64,000 nt of DNA from Dactylonectria macrodidyma (GCA_020744425.1 JAGMUV010000015.1:868001-932000); one strand, 5' to 3'. Positions 22,450 to 35,408 are shown, counted from the first letter of the stretch. Notes: generated by a model not told the origin, from the sequence alone. Made by a program: numbers and translations.

Positions 22450-24776
22450 ATGTGGCATTTGGATGAGGGCATGCAGCATTGATTCACTCCTATTATTTCT
22501 CTTCTTCATTTTCTCTCTTTGATTCATTTGGGACATATTTGCACTACGGTGCTGGATGGGACAGCGGATTAGCGTTACATGGAGTTTTGTCACTGGGTTT
22601 TTCCAACAGTCCTTTAGAAGTGTGCCCTCATCGCACCTGCGTAGCACACCATATGTTATACTCAATTGACGAGAGCAAATTAAAATACTTCTACTATCTC
22701 AACAAGTTTCTCCTGAGAGGTTCCAGGATTTAAGGGTGTCGCATCATTAAAATTAAAGTCCTTCCGTAAAACAAAAGTGGCCAAAGCCTATGGTCGGTTC
22801 CCTCGTAAAGAATATCGGGATTCTGGGCCAAGGCCTAGACAAGCCTTGGATACCACAGTGACGATGGGAAAATGCATTCCCTTGTTACAAATACCAGATA
22901 AAATACGAACTATTTAATCTCATCCAGTTGCAAACGCCATTCCTTGTTTTTGCCTTGCTCTCTCCGGTGACTGACATTTCTCTCGATGCTCTAGGGTAGC
23001 TGGTAATTAGAGTGGATGCTTCGATGCTCACTAGATGACTGAGATTGCATCCGGTTTCGCATTTTAGGGGGTGCCAACTATCTGGTAAACTCACCAGGGG
23101 ATAACCAGGCATGTACCAAAATAGCAACGGAGCAAGGGAACGTCACGCAATCTGTGTAACTCCGACTAAACCCGTCCGTGTTCGTCTACGATCCGGGATA
23201 CGCCAGTCCAACAGAACACACTCCACTCCTCCTCAGGAGCCACCTGCCCCAGATCCTAAAGATGAGTGACTAATAAGATAAGCCGTAGCACGTGGCAAGG
23301 TGGGGAGAGGGGGGAGATGAAGTTTTTGAAATTAGGAATTGGTAGATTGCGTCTTTGTTCATGCGGAGGGGCTCAGCTCATATCCTTCATCCAGTGGATG
23401 GTTATGAAGGAAACCGAGGCTTTTCATCTGAAAGGAGAAAAAGGAGAGTGTCAACTAAGTCGAATCGATCCGAGGTACTACAAATGGTCTGAGAAGCAAG
23501 GCATTAGATTTGTCAATGGATACCAAAACCAATAAACGTCTTTGAATAGTGTCACGAGAGTCAGGCCACGCCAAGACCACCTTCCAACTCCATCCTCCCT
23601 CTACATATAAAGACCACGTCCATCGCGGGCAAGACATTGTACTTCGATGACTTTCCATCGCCACTGAGCTCGACTTGTTGGTCCAACTTTTCCGATTTAC
23701 ACTCCGGACTGCAGCCATTCGGGCTCTTAAATGCTGGAACCCCGCCGTAATCGTGTTGTCGGACACTAATCTCGGGTCGCGGGGCCGTTTTGCAGCCCGA
23801 GAATTGCGGGTTATCGGATTTTGACCAGGGTGATGTCACGCCTGGGAAAAACACATCGATTGGCGTTTGACCCACTTGAGTTGTCCGAGAACCCTTGATT
23901 CCCCAGCTCTTTTAGATGGACTTTATTCCAACTTCTCTCTCGTTGATGGAATTCGATCACACCACCAGTTGCCATGTCAGGGGGATGGTGCACGCACTGC
24001 CTTGAATTGTTAGATCTTCAGGGGGTTGAGGGAATTTGTCGAATCTGTGTGTTTTACAGAATATTGTTTTTTTTCATGTCTATAATTCAAATTATTGCGT
24101 TGACTTCTTCTCTAACGAATGTTGATAACGCATCCAACGCAACTGCACACGCAAGCAAACCAAGTAAAAGGAATTGTACCACATTCTCTTCCAGAATTCC
24201 CTCACAGATCATCCAACAATGGTTATTTGCCACAAAAGACAACATCGGGGCGATTCGACCCCGACGAGCTGAATCAGTGCCTCCCTTCCCGGGGTCTTCT
24301 AACAACCCGAGACGGTCTCGCACGCTGACAACCAGAGCCCTATCCGCACTCCGAATCTGGGAAAATATGGAGATCGATTGCGTAGCCTGCCTAAAGATAT
24401 CCACTTGAAAGTCCGAGACGGCGGACGACTAAACGTGTCCGTAGCCACACAGGGACAGTATATTACTTAGTTCCCCCCAGTATACTAATTTTTGTTCTTC
24501 AATCTTAGATTCAACACAATTACACAAGGACAACGTTCCTTTTTCATTCCTTTCTCTTCTGTTGGTTCGAGCAAGGACAGTATCCCGTGTGCTACATACG
24601 CTCTGCGACTAATTGCCCAGAGTCAAAGAGCAAACGGGACCGTCCAAGCCCCCCAATTGGCAGCATTCTGGAGGAGCACATCGTCAATTGATCTTCGGCT
24701 TCTAGAATATCGGTTCCAACGACACTCACAACCCATTTCGACATACATATCAACTACCGACTAATCAATCACCATC
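22450..24776. other. Intergenic, upstream of the ABC transporter
   Basis: 2.3 kb. Frames such as 23561-23875 (minus, no ATG) and 23974-24408 (plus) are not convincing. I searched by eye for a TCCGCGGA-type drug-response element near the transporter and found none. Confidence 0.5.
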
Positions 24777-27700
24777 ATGTCCCACCTACCAGACGGGGCA
24801 CCGGCTCCGCCCAAGTCTCCAGCTGGGAGCAACATCACCTACGTCGATCCCGGCAACGGCACGCCTCCGCCGCTCGGTCAGGCGTATGAATCAAACAGCA
24901 AAGACAAGCTCAGCCAGGAACCGTCCCTCAAGAATGCTGTCGACACAAAGAACGGCGACATGAGCGAATCGATCGACGACGACGGCGATGAGACGGAGAT
25001 GGAGCGTCGCCACTCCATCGTCCAGAACCTCGCCCGCCAATACACAAACCACTCGCTCGCTCGCGTTCCCACGCAAGCTGCTGAGTCGCTCTTCGTCACT
25101 GATGACGCAAACTCTCCCCTCAACCCTCGCGGCGAAAAGTTCAACGCCAGAGTCTGGGCCAAGACGCTCTCGCACATGGTCAACGAGCACGGTGCTGGTT
25201 TCCGCCGCACTGGACTCTGCTTCCAGAACATGAATGTCTTTGGATACGGCGCCGAGACGGACTATCAAAAGGACGTTGGCAATATCTGGCTCGAGGTGCC
25301 GAGTCTGGTTCGCAAGGCCATGCGCACTGAGAGCAAGCGCAAGATTGACATTCTGAATGATTTTGATGGTATTATTCGATCTGGCGAGATGCTTGTGGTT
25401 CTGGGTCCTCCAGGTGCCGGTTGTTCGACCTTTCTCAAGACCATCTCGGGCGAGACGAGTGGTATCTATGTTGATGAGGGCACCTACTTCAACTACCAGG
25501 GTGTTGACGCCGAAGAGATGCACAAGCAGCACAAGGGCGAGACTATTTACACCGCCGAGGTCGACGTTCACTTCCCGATGCTCCCCGTCGGTGAGACCCT
25601 CACCTTCGCCTCTCGTGCTCGATGTCCGCGAACTCTTCCTCCTGGCGTCACGTCCAACGAATTCTGCGACCACATGAGAGACGTCGTTATGGCCATGTAC
25701 GGCATCAGCCACACGGTGAACACGCGCGTCGGCAACGAATACGTGCGCGGTGTGTCTGGCGGTGAACGCAAGCGAGTGACCATCGCAGAGGCAACTCTCT
25801 CGACTGCGCCGTTCCAGTGCTGGGACAACTCTACCCGCGGTCTCGACTCTGCCAACGCCATCGAGTTCTGTAAGACGCTGCGCCTGCAATCTGAACTGTT
25901 CGGCCAGACATGCGCTGTGTCCATCTACCAAGCCCCTCAGAGCGCATACGATCTCTTCGACAAGGCCCTCGTTCTCTACGAAGGCCGCCAGATCTTCTTC
26001 GGACGCGCCGACGAGGCCCGCGATTACTTCGTCAACCTCGGCTTTGAATGCCCTGCGCGCCAGACGACACCTGACTTCCTGACTTCCATGACAGCGCCGT
26101 CTGAGCGAATCGTCCGGCCTGGCTTTGAAGGACGTGCTCCGCGGACGCCTGATGAGTTTGCGGCGGCTTGGAAGCGCAGCGATGCATACAAGGCACTTCA
26201 GGTGGAGATTGAGGCGTACAAGAGCGAACACCCCCTGGGAGGATCAGACGCCGATGCCTTCCGCGAGCATAAGGCGTCTACCCAGGCTCGAGGCCAACGC
26301 GTCAAGTCGCCTTTCACTCTTTCGTATGGCCAGCAGGTCATGCTCTGCCTCTGGCGCGGATGGAAGCGTCTACTGGGCGATCCTAGCCTTACAATTTTCA
26401 TGCTTCTCGCGAACTCGCTCATGGGCCTCATCGTCTCGTCTCTCTTCTACAACATGCAACCGACCACCAGTTCCTTCTACATGCGCGGCGCTACTCTCTT
26501 CGTCGCCATCTTGACCAACGCCTTTGCCAGCGCGCTTGAGATTCTAACGCAGTACGCCCAGCGGCCGATTGTAGAGAAACATGTGCGGTATGCCTTTTAT
26601 CATTCGTCTGCAGAGGCGTTTGCGTCTATCTTGGTGGATATGCCGTATAAGATTCTCAACAGCATCTTGTATAACCTGGTATTGTATTTCATGACGAATT
26701 TGAGGCGCGAGCCCGGTCCGTTCTTCTTCTTCCTGCTGGTTTCATTCTTCATGGTTCTGGCCATGTCTGGTATTTTCCGTACGATGTAAGTTGATATTCC
26801 CAACCCAGTCTAGGATATCATCACTAACATGACACAGCGGTTCCATCTCTCGAACCCTCTCTCAAGCCATGGTCCCAGCCTCGATCCTCATCCTCGCCCT
26901 CGTTATCTTCGCTGGTTTTGCCATCCCGGTTGACTACATGCTTGGCTGGTGCCGCTGGATCAACTACATCGACCCGGTCGCTTACGGCTTCGAGGCCCTG
27001 ATGATCAACGAGTTCCACAACCGCAACTTCACCTGTGACGCCTTTGTTCCGAGCGCCTTGATCCCTGGATACGAAGATCTAGGCCCGTCCAACCGCGCCT
27101 GCAGCGCCGTCGGCTCTGTTGCGGGGCAGTCATACGTGGATGGCGACGTCTACATGAATTCGGCCTACAAGTACACCCACAGCCACAAGTGGCGCAACTT
27201 TGGCATCCTCGTCGCCTTTGCCATCTTCTTCCACGTTACGTATCTCATCGCTACCGAGTTTATCCAGGCCAAGAAGTCCAAGGGCGAGGTTCTCATCTTC
27301 CGACGCGGCAACCAGCACGTAGCCTCCAGGGTCAGCAGTGATGTCGAGTCATCTGTCTCTCGGCCTATTGCCGTGGCAGAGAAATCGAGCGGCAACACTT
27401 CTGATGATGCTGTGATTCAAGCCTCTACTAGTGTCTTCCACTGGAACGACGTCTGCTACGACATCAAAATCAAGGGCGAACCGCGCCGCATTCTAGACCA
27501 CGTTGACGGCTGGGTCAAGCCTGGAACACTCACGGCTCTCATGGGCGTCTCCGGCGCTGGCAAAACTACACTCCTGGATTGTCTCGCCGATCGTGTCTCT
27601 ATGGGCGTCATCACCGGTGAAATGCTTGTCGACGGAAAGATCCGCGATGCCTCGTTCCAGCGCAAGACCGGCTACGTGCAGCAGCAGGACCTCCATCTCG

Positions 27701-29355
27701 AGACGAGTACGGTGCGTGAGGCCTTGACCTTTTCCGCCTTGCTCCGCCAGCCTGAGACGACACCGCGAGCTGAGAAGGTTGCCTATGTGGACGAAGTCAT
27801 CAAGCTACTGGACATGCAAGACTATGCCGATGCTGTTGTCGGTGTGCTCGGCGAGGGTCTCAACGTCGAGCAGCGCAAGCGTCTTACTATTGGTGTCGAA
27901 CTTGCAGCCAAGCCACCTCTACTGTTGTTCGTCGATGAACCAACTTCCGGTCTCGACAGTCAAACCTCTTGGGCCATCCTGGACCTCCTTGAAAAGTTGT
28001 CCAAGGCCGGCCAGTCTATTCTCTGCACCATCCATCAGCCCTCTGCCATGCTCTTCCAGCGCTTCGACCGCCTGCTCTTCCTCGCCAAGGGCGGCCGCAC
28101 CGTCTACTTTGGTGACATTGGACAGAACTCGGAGACCTTGGTGTCTTATTTCGAACGACATGGCGCACCGCACTGCCCCAAGGAGGAGAACCCCGCTGAA
28201 TGGATGCTTGGTGCCATTGGCGCTGCTCCTGGTTCTTCTACGGACGTCGACTGGCACCAGATCTGGCGCGATAGTCCCGAGTACCAGGGAGTACAGACAG
28301 AACTGCAGCGTCTCAAGACGGAGGGATCGGCTCGTGTTGTGGACGAGCACTCTAGCGCGTATAATGAGTTTGCCACGCCTCTCTGGGATCAGCTCTTCAT
28401 CGTCACCCGCCGCGTCTTTGAGCAGTACTGGCGGACCCCGTCCTATCTCTACTCCAAGTTCATCCTCTGCTGTTCCGTTTCTCTCTTCATCGGCCTTGTT
28501 TTCCTGGACGCTCCCCTGACGATTCAAGGCCTACAGAACCAAATGTTCGCCATGTTCAACATCCTGAGCATCTTCGGTCAACTGGTGCAGCAGCAGATGC
28601 CGCACTTCGTCACCCAACGTTCTCTCTACGAAGTCCGCGAAAGGCCCTCCAAGACGTACAGCTGGAAGGTCTTCATGCTGTCGCAGATCTTGACTGAGAT
28701 CCCCTGGAACTCGCTCATGTCCGTCTTCATGTTCGTCTGCGTCTACTATCCTGTTGGCTTCGACAAGAACGCCGCCGTCACGGGCGCCGAGGTCGAGCGT
28801 GGTGGTCTTATGTGGCTGCTGTTCTGGCAGTTCATGGTCTTTACGTGTACCTTTGCCCACGCCTGCATCGCCATCACGGACACGGCTGAGGCGGGTGGCA
28901 ACTTGGCCAACATGCTCTTTATGCTCTGCCTGCTATTCTGTGGTGTACTCGCGTCGCCGGATAGCATGCCCGGGTTCTGGATCTTCCTGTATCGCGTGTC
29001 GCCCTTCAACTATCTGATGTCCGCCATGCTCTCCACCGGCCTCGCCAACGCGGACGTGACATGCTCCTCAAACGAGTACGTCAAGTTCGCACCGCTCGAC
29101 GGGCAGACGTGCGGCGAATACATGAAGGATTACATCAGTGCCACGGGCGGATACCTGCTAGACGAGTCTAGCACGACGAGCTGCGACTACTGCACCATCT
29201 CGAGCACAAACACCTTCTTGACGAGCCTCAGCTCCAACTTTGACAACCGGTGGCGCGACTTTGGCATCGGCATGGTCTACATCTTCTTCAACATTGGCGC
29301 CGCGCTGGGTCTTTACTGGTTGGTGCGAATGCCCAAGGGCAAGAAGAAGGTATGA
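24777..29355 (+). CDS. Full-length PDR/ABCG multidrug transporter
   Basis: Exons 24777-26785 and 26838-29355 (52-nt intron, GTAAGT...CACAG) give 1508 residues, the normal length for a fungal PDR pump. The order is (NBD-TMD)x2. NBD1 near residues 160-420 has the degenerate Walker [13 protein letters not shown] (Cys for Lys, normal in this family), signature VSGGERKRV (about 326) and Walker [14 protein letters not shown]1 follows, with the intron inside it at FRTI|GSIS. NBD2 has canonical [13 protein letters not shown] (about 905), degenerate signature LNVEQRKRL and Walker [18 protein letters not shown]2 ends MPKGKKKV. It should export azoles, phytoalexins or other hydrophobic toxicants from the plasma membrane, but the substrate range cannot be predicted. 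Codon use is GC3-rich compared with its flanks, which fits high expression. Confidence 0.95.
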
Positions 29356-30212
29356 ACAATGATATCGACGGATGGCACTGAATGAATGGATGGCATCAGC
29401 AAGAAGGGATGACATCAGTGCATGAGGGGGTGGCGGAGGAAGTCTTTACCCCAAGGCATTAGAATAGTTCCTTCGATTGGGATTCTTTTAGAGAATACGC
29501 AAGATAGACGGGGAATTTGCTTTATACAAGTTACACAGGTCACTCACATTAATTTTCTTTCTTTGTTTCAATTAGTTACATAGTTGCTTCCGGTACAATT
29601 AGATTAAGAATTCTTTTTCCAATTGAACTACAGCAGCACCCATTCTTGCAGCCACTAGCACAGTGAATGGAGCGAGATAGTGGCTATTGATCTCAAAATC
29701 TGAGAGAAAGGTTGTGGACGACAAAATTTGTCTAAAGTTAAACGAACTTGAGCGAGAGGCCGGGCTGACTCATCGGAGATCAAACCGGTTGACCTCCGAA
29801 GATAATCAGAACATGATTGATCTCAATCACAGACAATTGTATCTTGTTGCGGGCACAAAACTAGCTGAGTAATCGGGGATGGAGGCCATTCACTCCGATT
29901 ACCTAACGCCGAACCATGAAGCGGGGATACTCCAGCCCAATTACCAGAGGATCTGTCTAAATGCCCTCGTTTCTTGCTGCATCTCAGCGACCCGCAGCCC
30001 CGATGATATCCAATCATTCAGGTCAACTCTACTCCAGACTATCTGCAATGTATTCAAGTGCAGGTTCCATGACCCCGGAAGCCCAGACGCCGTCATCTGC
30101 TGATTCTCGAGGCATAAGTATCAAGCGGCGGAGCAAGTGAAAACAAATACTGGGTGAACCCCGTTGAGAAAACCTCTCCCTCATCAACTTGCATTGAACA
30201 AACTCACTAAAA
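29356..30212. other. Intergenic between ABC transporter and Kelch gene
   Basis: No gene seen. AT-rich in the first half (about 29520-29620), likely the 3' end region of the transporter. Confidence 0.55.
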
Positions 30213-31283
30213 ATGGCTGCTTTCTCAGGATCATGGACTCGCCTCGCCTTAAGCGCGCGTCTCCAACGCTCCTCCCAAATCCTCTCTGTCTCCGGATCCG
30301 CTGCTTATATCTTTGGAGGCGAGCTGATCGCCAGGCAGCCCGTCGACAGCCAGCTTGACACTCTTGACCTGGGAGAAGCCGACGGTTAGTATACTTGCAA
30401 CTCCTTGACTCCAACAGTACTAATCGGTTGAACCTATGCAGCACAAGCCAAGACCATCCAAGCGCCATCTCTGGCTCCCTCCCCGCGTGTAGGCACAGCT
30501 AGCGCCGTTCTCGACGGAGCTGTCTATCTGTTCTCTGGCCGCGGAGGTATCGCGATGGACGCCATCGACGAGAGTGGAAGCGTGTGGAGTTACTCGCCCA
30601 CCTCTACTCAATGGTCCCTCATCAAGCCGCAGCCTGGCTCTCACCCTATCGCTCGCAGCTACCACGCCATGACTTCTGACGGCGCATCTACGCTCTTTCT
30701 CCACGCCGGCTGCCCTGCAAAAGGCCGTCTCTCAGACTTGTGGTCGTTTGATGTCACTTCGCGTGTCTGGACCGAACTCCCCGAAGCGCCATCTCCTCCG
30801 CGCGGTGGAACATCGATTGCCTTTTGCCGCGGGAAACTATACCGAATGGGCGGTTTCGACGGCACGACCGAACAAGGTGGAAAACTGGACGTGTATGATC
30901 CTACAGAGAAGAAGTGGGCGAGCGTCACATACGCTCCGGATGGACACGAAGGCCCCGAGGCGAGAAGCGTAGCCACACTGCTGGCCATCAAGACCTCAAG
31001 CGGACGCGACATCCTCGTGACGATGTTTGGCGAGAGAGATCCGTCTTCGCTGGGACACGCTGGAGCTGGGAAGATGCTTGCCGATGTGTGGGCTTTTGAT
31101 CTAGAGCAGCAGGTCTGGAGCAAGGTCGAAACCGATGGCCAAGATGGTTTGCCTGCGGCGCGAGGCTGGTTTGATGCGGACACTTTGAAACAGGCGGGTG
31201 GGGATGCGATTATTGTCCATGGCGGTCTTGCCGAGGATAATTCGAGACTTGGGGACGTGTGGAGGCTAGATATCAAGGACTAG
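30213..31283 (+). CDS. Kelch-repeat beta-propeller protein
   Basis: Exons 30213-30384 and 30442-31283 (57-nt intron, GTTAGT...TGCAG) give 337 residues. Kelch blades are seen as repeated hydrophobic-GG-...-W units: AYIFGGE, VYLFSGRGG with VWSY, LFLHAGCP with LWSFDVTSRVWTEL, LYRMGGFDG with KKWASV, and the last blade IIVHGG with DVWRLDI. About five to six blades cover the whole protein, with no other domain. It resembles the Kelch proteins related to plant nitrile-specifier proteins that are common in ascomycetes. No signal peptide. Its role could be protein interaction or, by analogy, a small metabolite reaction; neither is shown here. Confidence 0.85.
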
Positions 31284-31413
31284 TGAGAAACGTGAACGAA
31301 AATCATGTTTGTGAGTACACGGAAGTGGTCAAAGAGCACGTAACGTGATCAATTCATATCAGTTGCCGACATACTGTCTATTTATTGATCGTGTGTAAAC
31401 CGTTCCATCAGTT

Positions 31414-32520
31414 TCAGGTATCATCATCCCGAAGTGCCCGAGAAATGGCCTCCAAGCCACCCTGAAGCTCCGCCCGAGTTGGCCATCCGAATCCCACACG
31501 GAAGTAGGTATCTGGCTGCTCGAACCAATGTCCAGGCCCGACATACGTGTGGTACTTCTTAAGAAGCCGCTCATAAAACGCAGCGGTTCCTCCGACAGGC
31601 TCTTTCTTCATGCGAGGGAAACAGACTACTCCGCCCTGAGGCCTGGTCCATTCCAGCAAGTCGTCATTCTCGATCCATGAAGCAATTGTCTCCAACCGGC
31701 CCTTCATCTCCTCGCGTGTGGCTTCCAGGATGGTGGTCCTCTTGGCCAGCACTTGTTCGGCGATCCACTCGTCGATGACACTGCCGCTAATGCTGATCTG
31801 CTCCTTGGCCGCGAGGAACGTCTCTTGTAGCGTCTTGTTTTGCGTGGTGATCCATCCCAGGCGAATACCCGGGATGCCAAAGGACTTGGACATGGAACTG
31901 ACACTGATAACGTGGTCGCCGAGAGATGCCGCAACCGGCAACTGAGTCCCGTAGTGGACGTCACGGTACGTCTCGTCTACTAGGAGTAGGCACTTCTTTT
32001 CCTTGGTGATGGCGACAAGCCGGTCTAGAGTAGCTCTAGACATGACAGTGCCCGTCGGGTTGTGGGGACAGGTCACGGAGATAATTTTGGTGTTGGGCTG
32101 AATGGCGCCTTCGATGAACGACATGTCGGGCTGAAATCCAGACTCAAAGGTGAGGTCAACAAAGGTGATTCCACACCCAATCGCCTTTGGCGTCTCGAGG
32201 TTAGTCGCGTAGTTGGGCCGCACGACGAGGAGATGATCGGCAGCAGTCAACTGCGAAGTTGAAATGATGAACAGCGCCGAGGCAGCGCCGGTAGTGATGA
32301 GAACATCGTCTACACCCAAGCCCGCGTCTGCGGCAATCAGCGTTCGCAGGTTGGTGCTCCCCCGGTGTTCATTGTAGACGAGTGTCAGGTCTGGAATCTG
32401 CAGCCCGAGCGAGCCGATGCTCTGGTCGGCGATGGAGCTCTCGGAGAGGTTGTACTTGATCTTTTCGTAGCCGTATTCTTCGGGCGACTCAATCTCTATG
32501 GGCATGCGGGCGTACTTCAT
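31414..32520 (-). CDS. Class I/II PLP-dependent aminotransferase (capreomycidine synthase-like group)
   Basis: Intronless, 368 residues, ATG at 32520. Fold-type I features: GVDDVLITTGAASALF around the cofactor phosphate site, PHNPTG (the Asn that contacts PLP), LLVDETYRD (Asp pairing with the pyridine nitrogen), SSMSKSFGIPGIRLGW (the Lys that forms the Schiff base) and the C-terminal YFRVGFGWPT (Arg for the substrate carboxylate). It is shorter than typical aspartate aminotransferases. It shares the phrase VDDVLIT.GA and overall layout with the divergent neighbour at 33152, so the two are paralogues. Substrate unknown; the capreomycidine synthase label describes database neighbours of this group, not a proven reaction. 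Confidence 0.88.
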   Translation of the reverse strand: MKYARMPIEIESPEEYGYEKIKYNLSESSIADQSIGSLGLQIPDLTLVYNEHRGSTNLRTLIAADAGLGVDDVLITTGAASALFIISTSQLTAADHLLVVRPNYATNLETPKAIGCGITFVDLTFESGFQPDMSFIEGAIQPNTKIISVTCPHNPTGTVMSRATLDRLVAITKEKKCLLLVDETYRDVHYGTQLPVAASLGDHVISVSSMSKSFGIPGIRLGWITTQNKTLQETFLAAKEQISISGSVIDEWIAEQVLAKRTTILEATREEMKGRLETIASWIENDDLLEWTRPQGGVVCFPRMKKEPVGGTAAFYERLLKKYHTYVGPGHWFEQPDTYFRVGFGWPTRAELQGGLEAISRALRDDDT

Positions 32521-33151
32521 TTTGATGATGTGAAAGGTGATGAAGATGGGTTGAGTGAGTTGGAATACTTGGTGGCTGCGGGGTATGTGAGTGTTGGAGG
32601 TGACACCTCATGTAGCTTCTGTGATCCCCGGCAAGCACTGGATGCTTTATAAGGACAACACTTCACAACGAAGACGGAAACTACAGCGTGATATCACAGT
32701 CATATGTACACTCGCCTATTACATCGTATCCCACACCCACCATGGGCTATTACTCGTGCAGCCATCGACCAGAGCTTCCCCACGTTGGTGCTAGTCCGTC
32801 GAAAGCCTCCAATCCATGATGTCCTTTTATTTCCGGCTCGAGCTTCCCTCCCAATGCCGGTTCGACATTCCCTCCCAGAGACTCGGAGTCTCTTTCCTCT
32901 CCACTCATCCCTAGAAATAAATTGACAAGTTGCGGGGTTCGCGCCTTTCGTTGCGCCTTGTGCGGAGAGACCCTAGTAAGTGGGGCTGGATCTTGACAAG
33001 GCGCCGCGATGCCGAGTTGAGACCAAGATATGGAGATTGAGAGCCGTGTAAGGCAGCTATATGAATCATTGTCTTCTCATCTTTTCACATCATACACACA
33101 ATCATCACCGCTTACTTCAACTCACGTGTCCACCCTTATACGGCTGGAAAC
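32521..33151. promoter_or_regulatory. Divergent promoter of two aminotransferase genes
   Basis: 630 bp shared by the two head-to-head genes. It has a short direct repeat (TCGAGCTTCCCTCCCAATG and TCGACATTCCCTCCCAGAG near 32838-32882) that might serve both genes. Confidence 0.4.
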
Positions 33152-34414
33152 ATGGTTCGACTCCCTGAATTTGATGTTGAACGGTGGATGAACGAGTACG
33201 AGACGACACCCGGCGCCATCAACACCGCTGAGACATGCGTCGCTTCTGTCTCTATCGATGATCTGTCCGCCCTCTCGCTGGATAAGACATCAGAAAACCC
33301 TATCAATTTCTCGACAAAGCTTCTGTACGGTCCTATCCGGGGCTCCACCAAGCTCCGCGAGAGAGTTGCTGGGCTGTACAACTCAGGTCCATCAGGAAGC
33401 TCCTCTGGGGATGTTGGCGTAGATGATGTTCTGATCACTCAGGGTGCCATTGGCGCAAACTTCTTGTCACTTTACACCCTGATCAACCCTGGGGATCATG
33501 TCATTTGTGTCTACCCGACGTACCAGCAACTCTACAGTCTGCCTGAAAGCATTGGAGCTGAAGTATCACTATGGAGGCTCACTGCGGAGAACGGCAATGT
33601 GCCCGATGTCACTGCCCTCGAAAGCCTTGCAAAGCCCAACACCAAGGTATGAAATTTCCTCTCCTCCAATAACTTGCATCATGTTAGCTTACCAATTCAG
33701 ATGATCATCATCAACAATCCCAACAACCCTACGGGAGCTCCCATCCCTGCCGAGGTTTTGACAAAGATTGTCGAGTTCGCCAAGGCTCGGGATATTATTC
33801 TCTTCTCGGACGAAGTGTACCGACCTCTGTTCCACGACCTGTACCAGCCTGGATACGTCCCACCTCCCTCCGTCGCCACGATGGGCTACGAGAGGGCTGT
33901 CGTCACGGGATCCATGTCCAAGGCATTTGCCATGGCAGGCATTCGAGTCGGATGGGTTGTCTCCAAAGACAAGAAAATAGTCGACGCTATGGCTGCGGCA
34001 CGGGACTACACCTCGATCAGCGTGTCCCAGATCGATGACCAAATCGCAGCCTATGCACTGTCACCATCCGTTATATCGCCTCTCCTTGAACGAAACGTCG
34101 GGATGGCTAAGGCCAATGTGGCGCTTTTGGAGAAGTTTGTGAACGACCACAAGCATGTTTGCTCGTGGGTGAAGCCCAAAGCCGGGACAACTGCGTTTGT
34201 GCGGTTCGCAGTTAATGGCGAGGCCGTTGATGACGAGCGCCTTTGCCTAGACCTGCTAGAGAAGACCAAAGTGTTTCTTGTTCCCGGCTCAAGGTGTTTC
34301 GGCGGCGGCAAGGACTTCAAAGGCTACGTGCGGTTTGGCTATGTTTGTGAAGCCGATGTGTTGAAGGAGGGGTTGGAGAAGTTCAGTGTGTACATCGAGG
34401 AGCATTTTAACTGA
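33152..34414 (+). CDS. Class I/II PLP-dependent aminotransferase (capreomycidine synthase-like group)
   Basis: Exons 33152-33646 and 33701-34414 (54-nt intron, GTATGA...TTCAG) give 402 residues. The intron sits just before the MIIINNPNNPTG strand. Features in order: N-terminal DVERWMNEYETTPG, YGPIRGSTKLRERVA, GVDDVLITQGAIGANF, NNPNNPTG, FSDEVYRPLF, the PLP-lysine motif GSMSKAFAMAGIRVGW, and C-terminal YVRFGYVCE with the conserved Arg. All catalytic residues are present. It is divergent from the 31414 gene and related to it, but one copy has an intron and one does not, so the duplication is not recent. Probably cytosolic; the amino-acid substrate is not known. Confidence 0.9.
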
Positions 34415-34775
34415 CCTGGAAGGAAAAGAAAACTCGCTTAAATTGATGTAAAGGTTGAAGTCTGAACAAATGAAACTTGCTTCCCCAGCGCTGGTGATGC
34501 GCGACGTTCGATTGCTACAAGGAACTCTATGCTGTGTCCATTGGCCCCGTCTCCTTAACCAGGCTCGTTATCGAACCGGCCGAAGTCTCAAACAAATCAA
34601 AATGCTAGCCTGCCGCTCTTGCAACGCCCAGTTCAATAGAGATGTCAAAATCTCCGATGAGAGTTTCCACAAAACAGGCTCGTTAACGGCTAATCGTACA
34701 AAAGAACAGACTTTCTCAGCCCTGCGGGTATAATCCATGCTTCTTTTCCTTCGCTTCCTATTGCTTTCCGTGGCG

Positions 34776-35408
34776 CTAAGGCCTCATCGCAAAGACGCTC
34801 AAAAAGATGCTCCAACCAAACCCAACGCACACGGCCACGAGGACCCGTGATCGCACAGGCACCCACAGGAAGTTACAGATGGCGACTAGCGGCCAAATGT
34901 GCCAGCCGGCCTTGATGAGGGTCCAGATCTTCTGCTGGATGACGACAAAGACGCCAGAAACGTGCTCCACGCGCATGATGTTGGTGCAGATGAGAAAGAT
35001 GCAGCCGCTGATGAGCAAGCCGAGGGTTTGGTCGAGGACCAGCTTGGCTAGGACGTTGCGGTAGCTGACGTCATCGCCCACCTTGAGGCGGTCCCTCCAC
35101 GTCCTTGACCTCGACGGATCGTCTTCCTTCCTCTTCTCTTGATCCGGCCGAGCGTGGCCGAGCGTGTCGGGCAACAGGCCGCCGACATGGGCGTTGCGAG
35201 TGGGAAACCAGTCTTCGAGGAGAAACTGGATGATGTTGCCGACCTGCGATCCCACCAAGCCGTACAGCGCAAACTCGCCGAGCTGCTGAACGTCGGGGAA
35301 CATACGCAGGGGATCCTTCCATCGCATCAGCAGCTGGACGACCAGGTTGGCCGAGACCTTGAGCGCCATTGCCTGGCCGGCGAGGCGCAGGTTGAGCGCC
35401 CGGCGCAT
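34776..35408 (-). CDS. Mpv17/PMP22-family membrane protein
   Basis: 210 residues from the ATG at 35408. The frame is open to 35459, but there is no ATG there, and the in-frame ATG at 35480 is followed by a stop two codons later. Family features: ALYGLVGSQVGNIIQFLLEDWFP in the first half, a hydrophilic insert (about 80-105), KLVLDQTLGLLISGCIFL, and the C-terminal signature WTLIKAGWHIWPLVAICNFLWVPVRSR (W..WP....NF..VP...R). Four membrane segments are expected. Members lie in the inner mitochondrial or peroxisomal membrane and may form small-solute channels. The soluble insert between segments 2 and 3 is longer than usual. Confidence 0.85.
   Translation of the reverse strand: MRRALNLRLAGQAMALKVSANLVVQLLMRWKDPLRMFPDVQQLGEFALYGLVGSQVGNIIQFLLEDWFPTRNAHVGGLLPDTLGHARPDQEKRKEDDPSRSRTWRDRLKVGDDVSYRNVLAKLVLDQTLGLLISGCIFLICTNIMRVEHVSGVFVVIQQKIWTLIKAGWHIWPLVAICNFLWVPVRSRVLVAVCVGFGWSIFLSVFAMRP

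Noticed and set aside
23561..23993. Minus-strand frames that could be two exons of a Cys-containing protein
   Set aside because: The main frame has no ATG, and no splice pair clearly joins them.
24891..26231. 446-codon frame on the minus strand
   Set aside because: Antisense shadow of the GC3-rich ABC transporter gene.
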